Part shown: one piece after another, positions 1-10,280 of the stretch
How the letters are laid out: every line of letters begins with the position of its first letter
Position numbering within the stretch: position 1 is the first letter of the stretch
The notes under the pieces: generated by a model
The model's input: only the letters and a program-made list of their open reading frames with translations
The model's database searches: none
What the model was told of the DNA's origin: nothing
Assembly: GCA_004026145.2 (NCBI GenBank)
Contig: CP034976.1
Span: 8,242,178 to 8,306,177, forward strand
From: Takifugu bimaculatus
Lineage: Eukaryota; Chordata; Actinopteri; Tetraodontiformes; Tetraodontidae
Length of the DNA: 64,000 nt
Direction: 5' to 3'
Translations under genes and position numbers: made by a program

Positions 1-600
1 GTACATTCTGGCAGCCTTCCCAGTTGAATAAACGGAATAAATGACTTTCCTCTACAACTTCAGTTAAATACGTTGGAACGCAAAGTTCCGATATAAAAAT
101 GACTTATCGGAGCCGTAAACACTCACAAGTCATTTTACGGCCTGCAGGAAATCATCAGGTTGATGTTTTGTGTCCCCAGTCGTGTTGATGTCGAAGGACA
201 AATACCACATTCCCGTGTTTTGAGCTTTGGATTCTTTTGTTTTATTGTGTTCTTTGAAAAATAGACAACCTACTGTACATAGACATTTATTTATATATAT
301 AGAGATAGATTTTTTTTCTTTATCTGATTCATTTTGGTGGGAGAGTTCAGCAGAACATCAACATTTCTCTGGATTGTGAACATGAAGAGCATCAGCTGAC
401 GTCAACTTTGGTCTTCGTGAGGGTGAGAAGGAAAAAAAAATCACAAGTGATATTTTGCAGCTACTGATCACAGCAATGCTTAAACCACAGGTTTAAGGTT
501 GTTTAAGAGCCAGTTTGTTAGTTGGTTTGAGACAAATAGAAATTGAAGCTACCTAAAGTTGAATGTCCAGTGGGGGAATATGGAACAAAGGTTAAATGCC
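1..600 (+). other. Possible 3' UTR end of a convergent plus-strand neighbour
   Basis: No coding frame longer than a few codons is open here. The sequence is AT-rich and resembles a 3' UTR. Two plus-strand polyadenylation hexamers (AATAAA) lie at 27-32 and 36-41, a Pumilio-like word TGTACATA near 274, and AU-rich TTTATTTATAT near 285. A perfect CRE palindrome (TGACGTCA) is at 397-404. In mammals NRSN1 and DCDC2 are convergent, so the neighbour to the left could be dcdc2 ending near position 60. That is an inference from known synteny; no coding residue of such a gene is visible. The same words could instead belong to a long nrsn1 3' UTR on the minus strand, since TTTATT also occurs at 242 and 285. 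Confidence 0.2.
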
Positions 601-1102
601 AGGAGCTTAGAGACACATGGCTGTGTAGGAGAGAACTTGGGAGGGCCTCAGCATCACTGACACACAGTGGTGGACGGGTTACTCATGGCACTTTAACTAT
701 CACCATAACTTAGATAGAAATATATTTACTCTTTCGCTCCTCTATATGTGGCAAAAAAACAATAGATAAAAAAATCAAAGCTGCGCGATCACAATATGTC
801 AAAAATCCTTTCTAAACTTAAAGACAACAACGCAATCAGAAGCAGCAGAACACAACTGAGCATTATGGGTAATAAGCGTGAGCGCCAAGGACATGATGAA
901 TAAATCGCGATGTTAGGATGTTTTGCATGTGTGCAGACGGCGCCCGCTTTGTCCTTGAGTTATGCAACGCCGCCTGTCTCTGATGAAGCAGCTTTTTTTT
1001 TTTTTCCCTTTTCGCAGCACACAACACAGCACTGTTTTCTGCTAGTCGATGTGAGGAAGAAGCAAGCGGGTGAGGTGTCAAAGCTCCATTTTAACTCCTC
1101 CC
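601..1102. other. Intergenic or distal 3' UTR sequence, no gene seen
   Basis: No open frame here resembles a protein. A T-run lies near 991-1003. If nrsn1 uses a more distal polyadenylation signal than the one at 1103, this stretch would be 3' UTR; otherwise it is the spacer between nrsn1 and its neighbour. Confidence 0.3.
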
Positions 1103-1421
1103 TTTATTTCGAGATCGACACATTTGTATTTGTATGAGTGTGTGTTGTGTGTGTCTGTGTGGAATGTGCTCTCTGGTGATGCGTGGCAGATAGCTCGCGA
1201 GACTCCACTCGGCTCGTTTGATCGACAGCTCTCACTCTGAGTGTTGTGAGGAAGCTGTGCTGCATGTGTGAACACACTCACACATGCACACGCAGATAAA
1301 CACTCAGCCTCTGGTGTCCTTACAGGGACTGGATGGGTAATGGTTGTTGTGTTCAGCAGTTCTTTTGATCATTTGTGTGGGAACAGCAGCAAAACACTGA
1401 AATCATTACAGCACAATACCA

Positions 1422-1460
1422 CCCCCCCCCCCCCCCACACACACACACACACACACACAC
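1422..1460. repeat. C15/(AC)12 compound microsatellite
   Basis: Fifteen C residues (1422-1436) are followed directly by twelve AC units (1437-1460). The array lies in the inferred nrsn1 3' UTR, so the message would carry a G-run preceded by GU repeats. Confidence 0.95.
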
Positions 1461-1611
1461 CAAGTTGTATTCTCTTGACTTGTTGCTGTGGTTTGTTTTC
1501 CCTGACGTATTGTGTCAGGCTTGTGTAAAGCTGAATATCAAACAGCTGACTTGCATTGTGTATCGACTCTATAAAGCCTCAAAACCAAGCCTTTCCGGTT
1601 TGAAAACACAG

Positions 1612-1647
1612 ATGATAGATTTAAAAAAAATGATAGATTTAAAAAAA
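1612..1647. repeat. Perfect 18-bp tandem duplication
   Basis: The unit ATGATAGATTTAAAAAAA occurs twice in direct, head-to-tail order (1612-1629 and 1630-1647), as expected of a recent slippage or duplication event. Confidence 0.9.
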
Positions 1648-1785
1648 AACAACACCTCTACAGTCTACAGCTGGCCTTTCCGAGGAGAAAACACACACAC
1701 ACACATGTGCACACGTTAGCATTCGCGCAGCGTCTGCGTCAATCGATCGTCACGCACGTCGCGTCAGTCTTCATCTGGGTTTCTG

Positions 1786-3429
1786 TCAGGTCTCTGACTT
1801 GGTGTTTGTTGGCTGAATGTTGTGGACTCTGGAAAGCGTGGCTGGAACCTTTCCCTCCCCGGGGGTCGGTGCTCTCATGATGGGGGTACCTGTGTGAAAA
1901 GTACCACTGTGGTCACAGAAGCGTGAAATGGTAACTGAAATAAAGTTCCTGCATGGATAGCCGAGCCAAACGTACGACATTCTCTTGTTTTGTTGTGCTT
2001 ATTTGCATGATATAGGACTGAGGTACTGGAATCCAGTCCTCGAGGGCCTACCAGTCAGAAAATGCTTCCTTTTCTGTCCCATCAGGTAGACGCCACATTC
2101 ACCTGGGGTCCACATGCCTTAGAGAAAGCATTTTCTGCCTGGTAGGACAGAAAACCCATCACGACTTTGGCCCTTGAGGACTGGATTTGGGCACCCCTGA
2201 TGTAGAATAAGCAAATGTGACCTATCATACTGAAGGGCCAAGCCAAAAGCTCCAAATAGCAAGCCTTTCCCCCCCAAATAAATGAATAAAATGACAATAA
2301 AATGACATCAGAATAGAAATCAGGGATCATCAACCCAGTGCTACAGGGTTGATGATAATCCAGCCAGGTTTATTGTCCTACCCAGATTTTACAAAAGGAA
2401 ACTGGAATCCCAGGTCAACGCAAATGTCGACCTGGTTGTACAGAAAATCCTGCTGGATTAAGGGCTTTACAGGACCATTGATCAAAATCTTCCCTGTCTT
2501 CCTTTTTGCTCACGCTCATTCAATCTACATCTAGTTGAAGTAGATCAGATTGCGAGACTCAGTAAACTCTGCCATTAAAAAAAGTACTCCCCCAAGTTTT
2601 AAGTTTCAGTAAATGGCGATGCACCATTCTTGTCTTTTATACCTTGACCTTTCATTAAACTCTCACCGACTGTTGCCTGCAGGTCGGCCAGCCTCTCCTT
2701 AAACTTCTGCTGCAGGTAGAGCTCTTCTTTGGAATAACTTTTAGCAAAAGCAGACAGCAGAAGACCCACGGCCATGGAAGTGCCTCCCACACAGAAGAGC
2801 ACGGCACCAGTCAGTTTACAGACGTCCAGGGCACGGTTGAAGCTGACAGCACGACTGTTGAAGACGGTTGAATAAATATAGGCAAAGGTTACAGCATTAT
2901 AAAACACCCCTTCTTTACCACTCTGCACTGTTCCTATACCTGTCAACAAACAGCAGATCCTCTCCACCAAAAGCTTCTATCCTGGTTGGAGTGGCATAGC
3001 CCACCAAAACAACAATGAGACCTGCAAGCAAAATCAGGGTGCCAAACACGAGACAGACCTGGAAAGAGGAATTAAATGTGAAAAGAATTAAAAATCAATG
3101 CTGGTGAGGTTATTTTAAACTGAGCAGGTAGAAGGTTGAAATTTCACCCCACCTTCCAGAGTAAAGAGCTCCACCTGCTAGGCGATCTCTGAATCTGAAA
3201 ATCTTCATCGCGTTCCCAGATTGAAGCTGTGCACTCCTCATAAAACTGACAAGCAGAGAAAGACTCTGTTTCATTCCACATATTACACCACACAAGGCAT
3301 TATTACACAAAGTCTATTAAACACACAACAACAAGCTACCTGGTGTAGATAGGAGCGGACTCCATACTGCTGGTAGCTTCCTTTGGCTTGAGTCTGCTCA
3401 GCATGCTCTGACCCACAGCAGGAAGTCAT
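1786..3429 (-). CDS. nrsn1: Neurensin-1 (nrsn1), five coding exons, 197 aa
   Basis: Neurensin-1 is a neuron-enriched, two-pass membrane protein of small vesicles, linked to neurite growth and vesicle transport. Coding exons, read right to left: 3429-3340, 3245-3153, 3058-2940, 2854-2667 and 1889-1786 (stop TGA 1788-1786). Donors and acceptors are all GT/AG, phases fit, and introns are 94, 94, 85 and 777 bp. The total is 594 nt, or 197 residues, against about 195 in mammals. Family hallmarks from recalled NRSN1: YGVRSYLHQ (23-30) spanning the first exon junction, CTASIW and DFQIQRSP (exon 2), GAVLFCVGGTSMA (117-129), KSYSKEE and LQQKFKER (139-155), and TLSRV at the C-terminus (181-185). Hydrophobic segments at about 62-83 and 115-138 are the two membrane spans. 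The start was chosen because MTSCCGSE fits the family N-terminus (MSSC...). A frame running through intron 3 (2970-2599) is misleading. A hAT-like element sits in intron 4. No damage was seen. Confidence 0.94.
2010..2207. mobile_element. hAT-like non-autonomous DNA transposon (MITE) in nrsn1 intron 4
   Basis: The element body is 2018-2199 (182 bp). Its right end, read on the minus strand, starts CAGGGGTGCCCAAATCCAG, a terminus widespread in fish genomes. The left end carries the same block (ATCCAGTCCTCGAGGGCC) with a more eroded tip. A second inverted block (CCTACCAGnCAGAAAATGCTT) lies farther in on both sides, so most of the element folds on itself. The flanks ATATAGGA (2010-2017) and ATGTAGAA (2200-2207) match at 6 of 8 positions, consistent with a decayed 8-bp hAT target duplication. 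It carries no transposase. The hAT assignment rests on the CAGGG terminus and the duplication length. Confidence 0.65.
2326..2356. repeat. Perfect 11-bp inverted repeat (hairpin)
   Basis: ATCATCAACCC at 2326-2336 pairs perfectly with GGGTTGATGAT at 2346-2356 across a 9-nt loop. It lies in nrsn1 intron 4 just after the hAT-like element and may be the remains of a second MITE end. No function is claimed. Confidence 0.8.
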
Positions 3430-5007
3430 CCTTTACATTTGTCAACCTGCTTTGACACAAACACACATTGTCTCACCTCGTGTAGACCAGGTTAGTCCCA
3501 ACAGTCCAAACCTACAATAAGCAACCCTAAATCCTTAACCAACACGTTTATTCTTACAAAGTGCTGAAGCGCCAGAACCAAATGGGGTTAAAGCATGGTA
3601 AAGGGTAATACGTTGGATAGTTGGGAGTGGCGGAACCAAAGTTCAGTCATGTAGTTTCGGCAGGAACGTACAAAGAAACGGAAGCAAGTAGACTGGCAGC
3701 AAACGAAACGCTCATGATTGTTGTGGAGTTTGGTGTAAAAACGGCGATTATTGCCCAGTTTGCCTTCTAACTTGTAAAATTCGGTTTCATATACATATAC
3801 AGTTCGTATTTGCTATTAACTTTTACCCAGGAGTTCTACAAATTAACACCGTAACGCCCGCGATAAGCTGTAAGTTTCCCATTTCCGCCTCACGTTTGGT
3901 GAATCGCGAATAACTTTTACACAATGATCACTTTCGACTGGGGTTGTGGGAACGGTTGCACTGTAAGTAAAAACAGGAATGTGCTAAAATTCAAGATGAA
4001 ATGCTTTATTGAAATGCAGAATTACAGTCATTTGTTTAATAAGTGCGAAAAAATGAGACCATGCAAACTTGCTTCAAGAAAACGCCCCCGGAACTCTCTT
4101 CTCATGCTTATTCCAGTTCATTATGTCTCCATAATGTACCATTTGTACGTACACAAACACCAACAATTACCCTCGGGCTGCATGGATGTTGTGTAACATG
4201 GAGGGATAATTGGAGAGGGCGATGTCCGTTTCTGCTCACTGTATGTTATGTCGGCTAAACTAGCCTGCTTTTGTGGTCAGTGTGGGTTTTTATGTGGAAA
4301 CTATTGCAGGACTCATTTCTGAGCTGTGCTGTCATAAGCATTCTAAAAAGGAAACTGAGAAATGAACATGAAATAATTTGCCAGGTGGTCCCATTTATGC
4401 TTAATAAAGTGATAATACCGTGTCATGGTTCCAAAGCTGCAGAAATCTGTTTCTCACCAAACGTTTATATTATATTAATATTCCAACATAGTTCTCCATT
4501 GTGTATATCTTGTTTACATTATTGGTGACTGATTTCAACCTCCACAGTCCTGGCCTCATCGTGTATACATTGCACAACATGAAAAAAGATTTAGCACTAT
4601 GATTATTCATATATGAGATTTCCAGGAGCTTTTGTTTTTGAGATGTGCGGTTAAACATGTTTTTAGATTTCAGTTCACAACAGCTTGTCAGATGACAACA
4701 TTATCTTCAGTTGTTGCCAAGCATGCTGAGCCTAAAGCAACCATCATGAATGGCCGCGAACTGATTTTCAGATCATTTTATTGACTGAATATGAAAGAAT
4801 GAATAGGCCACCTTGGATAAAGCAGTGAATGTCAGCTTGCAGGCGAGGCTGAAAAGGTCACTTCCATTTCACAAGTGTCCTTTGACATTGTCCCTTGCTA
4901 GCAACACATTGTCAAGGGAAAAACGCGCAATTCACGCTAATTTGGAGTAATGCAATCATAATAAAGCACAAGAGTCGTCAGTGAATGGTGAACGGTACAT
5001 GGAAGCG
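3430..5007 (-). other. nrsn1: nrsn1 5' UTR start and inferred first intron
   Basis: This stretch is upstream of the initiator ATG. A possible splice acceptor for the coding exon is CAAAGCAG near 3453-3446 on the minus strand, leaving about 16 nt of 5' UTR before the ATG. It would pair with the non-coding exon near 5670-5530. No coding potential was found; frames such as 3924-4196 show no family features. Confidence 0.35.
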
Positions 5008-5028
5008 AGAGCTGTCCGCGGTGCTGAA
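5008..5028 (-). promoter_or_regulatory. RE1/NRSE silencer (REST/NRSF binding site)
   Basis: Read on the minus strand the site is TTCAGCACC, then GCGGACAGC, then TCT. The RE1 consensus is TTCAGCACC, nCGGACAGC, GCC. Both half-sites (TTCAGCACC and GGACAGC) are intact with canonical spacing; the differences fall at the variable central position and two bases of the weak 3' end. REST binds such sites to repress neuronal genes in non-neuronal cells. It lies about 1.6 kb upstream of the nrsn1 ATG, inside the inferred first intron, which fits the neuronal expression of this gene. Confidence 0.85.
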
Positions 5029-5529
5029 CGCCATGGAGATTGGAGCCCCGCAGGAACACGCACAGACGTAATGCGTGACGCCAGTCTGGAAAACAGAGCT
5101 CGTCCCCCTGTCCTCCCCCTCTCCTCAGGAGACGCAAATAGACACGTAAGCGATTCAATTAAACTTTCAAGGACGCAAAGGTTTTTGAATAAAAATCAGT
5201 TCTCGCGTCGTTTAACGCACCTGGAAAAAAAGCCCCCCCAGGCCGTAAAACCAGAACCAGCTTGAAACGGAACTGTAGTTTCACTTATTTAAGTGTGATT
5301 TAAGGAGGTCCTGAGCGTGTTTACATGGAGAGGGCAGCGACGGGGCTGAAAGCTGACAACACAGATGAGCGACATATTTGCCCCGCAAGAGGACGTGCGG
5401 GGAAACAGCAGAAGGAAGCAGAACAGCAAAAATAAATAGCTATGAAAGATTAAAATATTTATGGTCGGAAGTAACAAAAAAAAAATAGACACAACCGTGG
5501 AAAACGATTGAAATCATTAAATTCGTTAC

Positions 5530-5670
5530 CTGTCATTACCAGCTCGGAGAGTGATCATTCGCTGCTGTTCCCTCAGCCCGGTCCCATCACTCTACAGACT
5601 CTCTCTCTCTCGCTCTCTTCCTCTCTGCCCCCCCCAATTCAGATCTCCGCGCAGTTTACTGCGCATGCGC
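5530..5670 (-). other. nrsn1: Inferred non-coding first exon of nrsn1
   Basis: A transcription start near 5670 is expected about 30 nt downstream of a minus-strand TATAAAT box (5705-5699). A good splice donor, ACAG|GTAACG, lies at 5529 on the minus strand. Between them is a pyrimidine/purine-rich leader with (CT)n and C8 runs. Both ends are inferred from motifs; no transcript evidence is available. Confidence 0.3.
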
Positions 5671-5770
5671 CAGGCAGGACGCTAACAAAACCGATCTAAT
5701 TTATAATCCTTGATGAAAATCGACACGGATGCGCATCTGCATAGAGACATGTGGTTTGGAGCTGACGTCA
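5660..5770 (-). promoter_or_regulatory. nrsn1: Candidate nrsn1 core promoter: CRE, TATA-like box, NRF1 palindrome
   Basis: Three sites occur within 110 bp in the order expected for a minus-strand promoter. They are a perfect CRE palindrome TGACGTCA (5763-5770), a TATAAAT box (5705-5699) and a perfect NRF1 palindrome GCGCATGCGC (5661-5670) at the predicted start site. This is also one of the more CpG-rich patches of the left end. The cluster is seen directly; its assignment to nrsn1 rests on orientation and distance. Confidence 0.5.
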
Positions 5771-7800
5771 GGCATGTTGGGGAAGCAACCGCGCGCACAT
5801 GGACGGAATAACGGGACCAAATCCGTTTGAGTGGATGACTGGAAAGCAATTAGGAGCGGCAATTAGAAGATGGTGTACTCCGAACTGTCCATTGTTTCAA
5901 AATATGCAGTAGATATATGGACTAGAAATATTCTTAATCTTTATGAATAAACAATAATAAACGAAAAAGGTGCCAGAATGTACCATAGCAATTCTGAGTA
6001 TAACATTCCTGGTTTTGTTTAAGAATCTTTGTAACAGGACATGTGGATAATATATACATAAGGGTTGTCCTCTTGTCTAAACTTTAGACAAACATTCATT
6101 TTTGTGTTCATAAAAGGTGAGAAACCATCCAATGATTGTTATGCTAAGCAGGCGCCCACAGACATTTCCCATTTCCTGGTCTCTAAGGCCTCCAAACCAG
6201 CCACAACCTGTCACTCCACAGATGAGAATTAAAAGTAGGGGCCAGATTATGGGTTGACCTCCGCCACATTTTACCCCCCGCCCCCCATAAAAATACATTT
6301 AAAATGCGTTTTAATACCTACGTTTTCAGTTTCTGTATCTCACTCCTTTGCTGTCTTTCCTTTTTGTGTTTTTCAACATTTTATTTGCTTTAATTAGGTT
6401 TTGTTGAATTATTTTGTGCAGCAGTCACAAACTCTCCCCTCAGCTTGTCTCATCTCTGCTCATCAGTTTATCAAACATGTTGAGCTGAAAGTGGCTCCTC
6501 TTGCAGATTCGCGCAAAGCTGGGTGTTTAAATCCTCCCACACGCTGCTGAAAGTTCATTATTAGTTTTCCAACTTTAGCATCGACTGTGGAGGAATCCAC
6601 CATGAGCAGTTTAGAGTTTCTAACACAGGGACAGAAAGACACATGCAGATGGCAAAAACCTGCATCGGGGTCACAAATTTAAAGCTACACGCTCACATAT
6701 AGGAACTATTTTTAGCGCTTTCAGTGACGTAAAGCTTTGAAGTCTGCCACCAGCTAGAGTGTGCGTTCCCATGGAGAGCAGGATGATGGCCTAAGGAGGG
6801 CCATATCACCATGCAGCTACAATCTGCAGTCTTCATGAGACAGAAACCATGTCTGGGCATCATCTGCCCTGAGTTAAATTACCAGTGATGACAGTGAGCA
6901 TGATGTCATGTTGGTGAGCGGAAGTAGACCCAGGTTTTTACTAAAGTGACAGTGATATTGGGCTTCAAACTGTTTCAAATGGTACAAGGAACATTTTGAG
7001 ACTGACTGGAACCAATAGTAAGGTAGAACTATACTTCTGCATATCCAATCAAACGCATCCACTGGGATTCACTGTTGCAACGCACCCAGTGCTTTGAATT
7101 TTGGTAAGAGACAGAAGAGATGCATTTAAATGAGCCACTACAACGAAGTGGAAAAGGATAACCGGCATCACTGAGACTGAACACGAAGGAGATGGTGAGC
7201 AAAGAGACACCCGTACCAGATGACAAAACCAGTTAACATTGACGAGCCGCTGGCAGGCGTCTGGCACTTCCAGAGTCATCATTATATTTGTGATGGTTTA
7301 GGACAATGGAGCAGATGTTACCTTGAAAGACCCCAGGGACGGTTCTGGAAGGAGAAGCTGTTACGGCTCAGACGACAGACTGTTTGATTTGTAAATCTCA
7401 AAAGCAACTGTTCCTGCTTGAATGTAACGGAGAAACAAAGATGAGGTTTGCGTCTAATATGTTATTGTTGGAGCTTAACCAATTACAGAATTAAAGACAG
7501 ATTTATCTGCAGCAACATGTATTTAAGCATTTAATTTAGTTCTCTTGCCTTATTTCTAGTTGTGGCACATATACTTCATGCCTGTGAGCCACATTCAGAT
7601 GATGTCATGTTCTGTCAGAACCCTGTGACCCACCCAGATGAATTGTCCGGTGTTGAATCACTGCATTTGGTTTTTCCTGTTTAGCCGCTTCAGTGACTTC
7701 TTGTAACGTTTGCAGACTAGAGTGAACATAATGTGGAGCTGGCGTTCGCTTAAACTGCCTTCAGCCTTTATTTTTTATCATGGAGGTTGAAGCTTTTTAT
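5771..7800. other. Gene-free sequence upstream of nrsn1
   Basis: No coding sequence recognised. Short frames at 6077-6298 and 7029-7282 lack family features, domains or credible splice structure. A CRE-like TGACGTAA occurs near 6724. No tandem array of note. Confidence 0.5.
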
Positions 7801-8180
7801 TCCCTGCATACGTGAAGATTCAGTTATTGCCGTGCGGCGAAATAATCTGTGCTAGCACATCATAAAGTGACATGTGCACGTGCTATCTCATTGTAGCAGC
7901 ATAGTAATGCCCATTTGTTCAGGGAGAAAATGTTCTGTCATTTTCCGTCTCCCTCCTGTTACTCCGCACGCAGGCTGAGCATCTCCAAGTGGAGAGAGAG
8001 AGAGAGGCGGTTTCTATGGCGACGTGGAAAGGTCACCTTCAGGAAGTTGTCTGGGAGCGTGTGCAGAATGCCAGCTGGATAATCAGGCTCGCTGTAATGA
8101 CTGATAACAGACCGCAGCTCATTAGAGGCAGAGTGAGGGAGACGGGCGGGAGGCATCCAGCGAGATTATTAGTCATAGGG
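7801..8180. promoter_or_regulatory. Candidate conserved non-coding element with RFX-like X-box
   Basis: This is a repeat-poor block with GTTTCTATGGCGAC at 8010-8023, which matches the RFX X-box palindrome at about 11 of 14 positions. It also has GGATAATC (OTX/PITX-like) near 8077 and a stretch rich in TAATGA/GATAAC words. Conservation is not measured; the call rests on composition and motif density. Confidence 0.3.
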
Positions 8181-9300
8181 CAGAGGAAAAAATAGAGCGT
8201 TTACACTAATGGTATGTCGCACTTACAACGTATTCGGAATTCTGTCCAAGAAATGTGTTGAGTTCACAGGTTGTTCTTCGTTTCTAATCTCACATGTATC
8301 GTATTTAATGCAGAACGCCACATTTGAGGCTAATGTCATTTATATTTATCAGTAATGGGGCAGCAGAAGAAGGGAGCAGATATGAGCGAGCCCTGTTCTG
8401 ATACAGGTAAACGATGACACTCCGAGCTCCAAATGTAAGCATATGTTCATTTAACAGCATGGTAAACTATGAATAAGGACGTCCTGCCTGGCTCCTAGGA
8501 CATTGTGTGCCACATTAGTGGTAAAACACCAGGGTCAGGTTGATGGGAGGACTTGGCGCTCTTGTAAAAGACACAGTGCCATCACAACAACTACAGAGGT
8601 AAAAATACAACTTTGGCTCAGCTTAGGTTCTGCAGTAAGTCTAACCCTCAATTTTTTTTCAAGATGCATCTGAAAAAGACAATAATTATAACTGGCCTCA
8701 ATTTAGCATATTTTGAACATTATATAAACCAAACCATTTGATAATCTACTTGCACCCAATTAGCCTGGGGACACTGAATCTTAAAATATAAACATATATA
8801 TAAATGTGCAGTGATTACTTAAGATCAGAAAGAACAGAAGCCAGTCATGTTCTGCACCAGCAAACAAATATATTGTAGCTCCTAACCAGCAAGGGTGACA
8901 CCTACTGGTCACTGAGGGCTCTGCAGCACCACGGAAAGCTCAGAGAATATCATTTATTTTACTCTCTGCTCACACATGCTTAAGATGTGCTCACACAGTT
9001 ATTCAGGTGCTTTCTTTCACCCTGTATGTCACTTCAAATCCACAAGGAATCTTTTACAACTTGGTTTCTACAATATTTCAGAAATGACTGCCATCAGTTA
9101 AAAACATGGAGAGAAAACCCAAAAGGTTCTGAAACTTGCTAAATTGATACCGAGCTGATTAAAATGGACACGTGCTGTGGTCTCATGCGTCAGCTGTTGT
9201 CCTACTCTAGAGCTCATAGTTCCACTGAGACCGTCCCATCTCGCCATGTTTTATGATAGATGAGAGGGAGACACCTGATCTCAGGAAGCATAGCCTTGGT
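8181..9300. other. Gene-free spacer with a CTCF-like word
   Basis: No gene seen. On the minus strand of 8895-8908 the word CCAGTAGGTGTCAC matches the CTCF core at all but one position (GTC in place of GGC). The rest is AT-rich with a short TA run near 8791. Confidence 0.35.
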
Positions 9301-10248
9301 GTTATCGTCCATTCTTCATGCTATTGATTCCCCCGTCATCCTGCCACACAGCAGTTTGAAGCCTGGACTTGGACCATGCTGTATTTCATAGACGTTGACC
9401 GGGGCTTGGGGGTTGGGGGGGACACGACAAAGAAAGTGCCGCTCAGATGGAAGCAATCCTTCACGGACACTGGCTGTCGAAGGTGTAACCACCGAGACGT
9501 TAAACCGGGACGCCGTTTGTGCAACTTCGAACAGCAGAGAAAGTTCAGAGGCGGGAAAAAGAACAATGTGTGATGTGGAAATTAGCGCAACAAACACACT
9601 GACGGATGCTGACATGTAAAAAAAATATAAAAATCAACTCCTCCGGTCACACACAGTCATGAATCACACGCACACACAAAAAAATGTAAATGTGAATTTA
9701 ATTGCAACACCCAACACCCCTAAACATTAGAACAAATATCCATCTATTACAGCTGTGGCTAAAGGCTATCTGTTTTACTCACCCTCAACAAATCTACTTA
9801 TGGAAATACATTGCTCATGTTTCCAGTAATCATTTATTAACGAGCTGGGAGGCTTGAGGGGGAACGCAGAGAATCGGGTTAGGACTGTAAAGCCACAGCT
9901 GCAGGTTTCCAAATGAATAAGAGATTAAAAATATTCCTGGTTTGAGGTCCGCGAATGAATAACCAGTGATTTGTGACTCTTGTGTCTGCAGGCCTCCCTC
10001 CGCTCTGACACAGTTTCTCGGGGCATTCCTGCACCGATCCTCAGCTACCCCCATATTTTAATTGTATGGTTTCAAACGTTTCCGCTGAGTGGTCATCAGT
10101 CACCCGTCTGTGGGTTTTGATGTACGAGTCTGAGCCGTAATAATCGTCTCTGCCTTCCTCTCTACGCACGGCATCACTTATGAGGGACACACTTAACTGC
10201 AATTAATCATGTTGGATCACCCCGCCTACAATCTTTCTCTCTCTCTCA

Positions 10249-10280
<32 letters not shown>

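Larger units (their letters stand above)
1103..1785 (-). other. nrsn1: nrsn1 3' UTR (inferred)
   Basis: This runs downstream of the nrsn1 stop codon (1788-1786, minus strand). A minus-strand AATAAA hexamer is read at 1108-1103, giving a UTR of about 700 nt with cleavage expected near 1085. The region contains a C15/(AC)12 compound repeat at 1422-1460, which is (GT)12G15 in the transcript, an 18-bp tandem duplication at 1612-1647 and a short CA run near 1690. The polyadenylation site is inferred from the hexamer alone. Confidence 0.45.
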
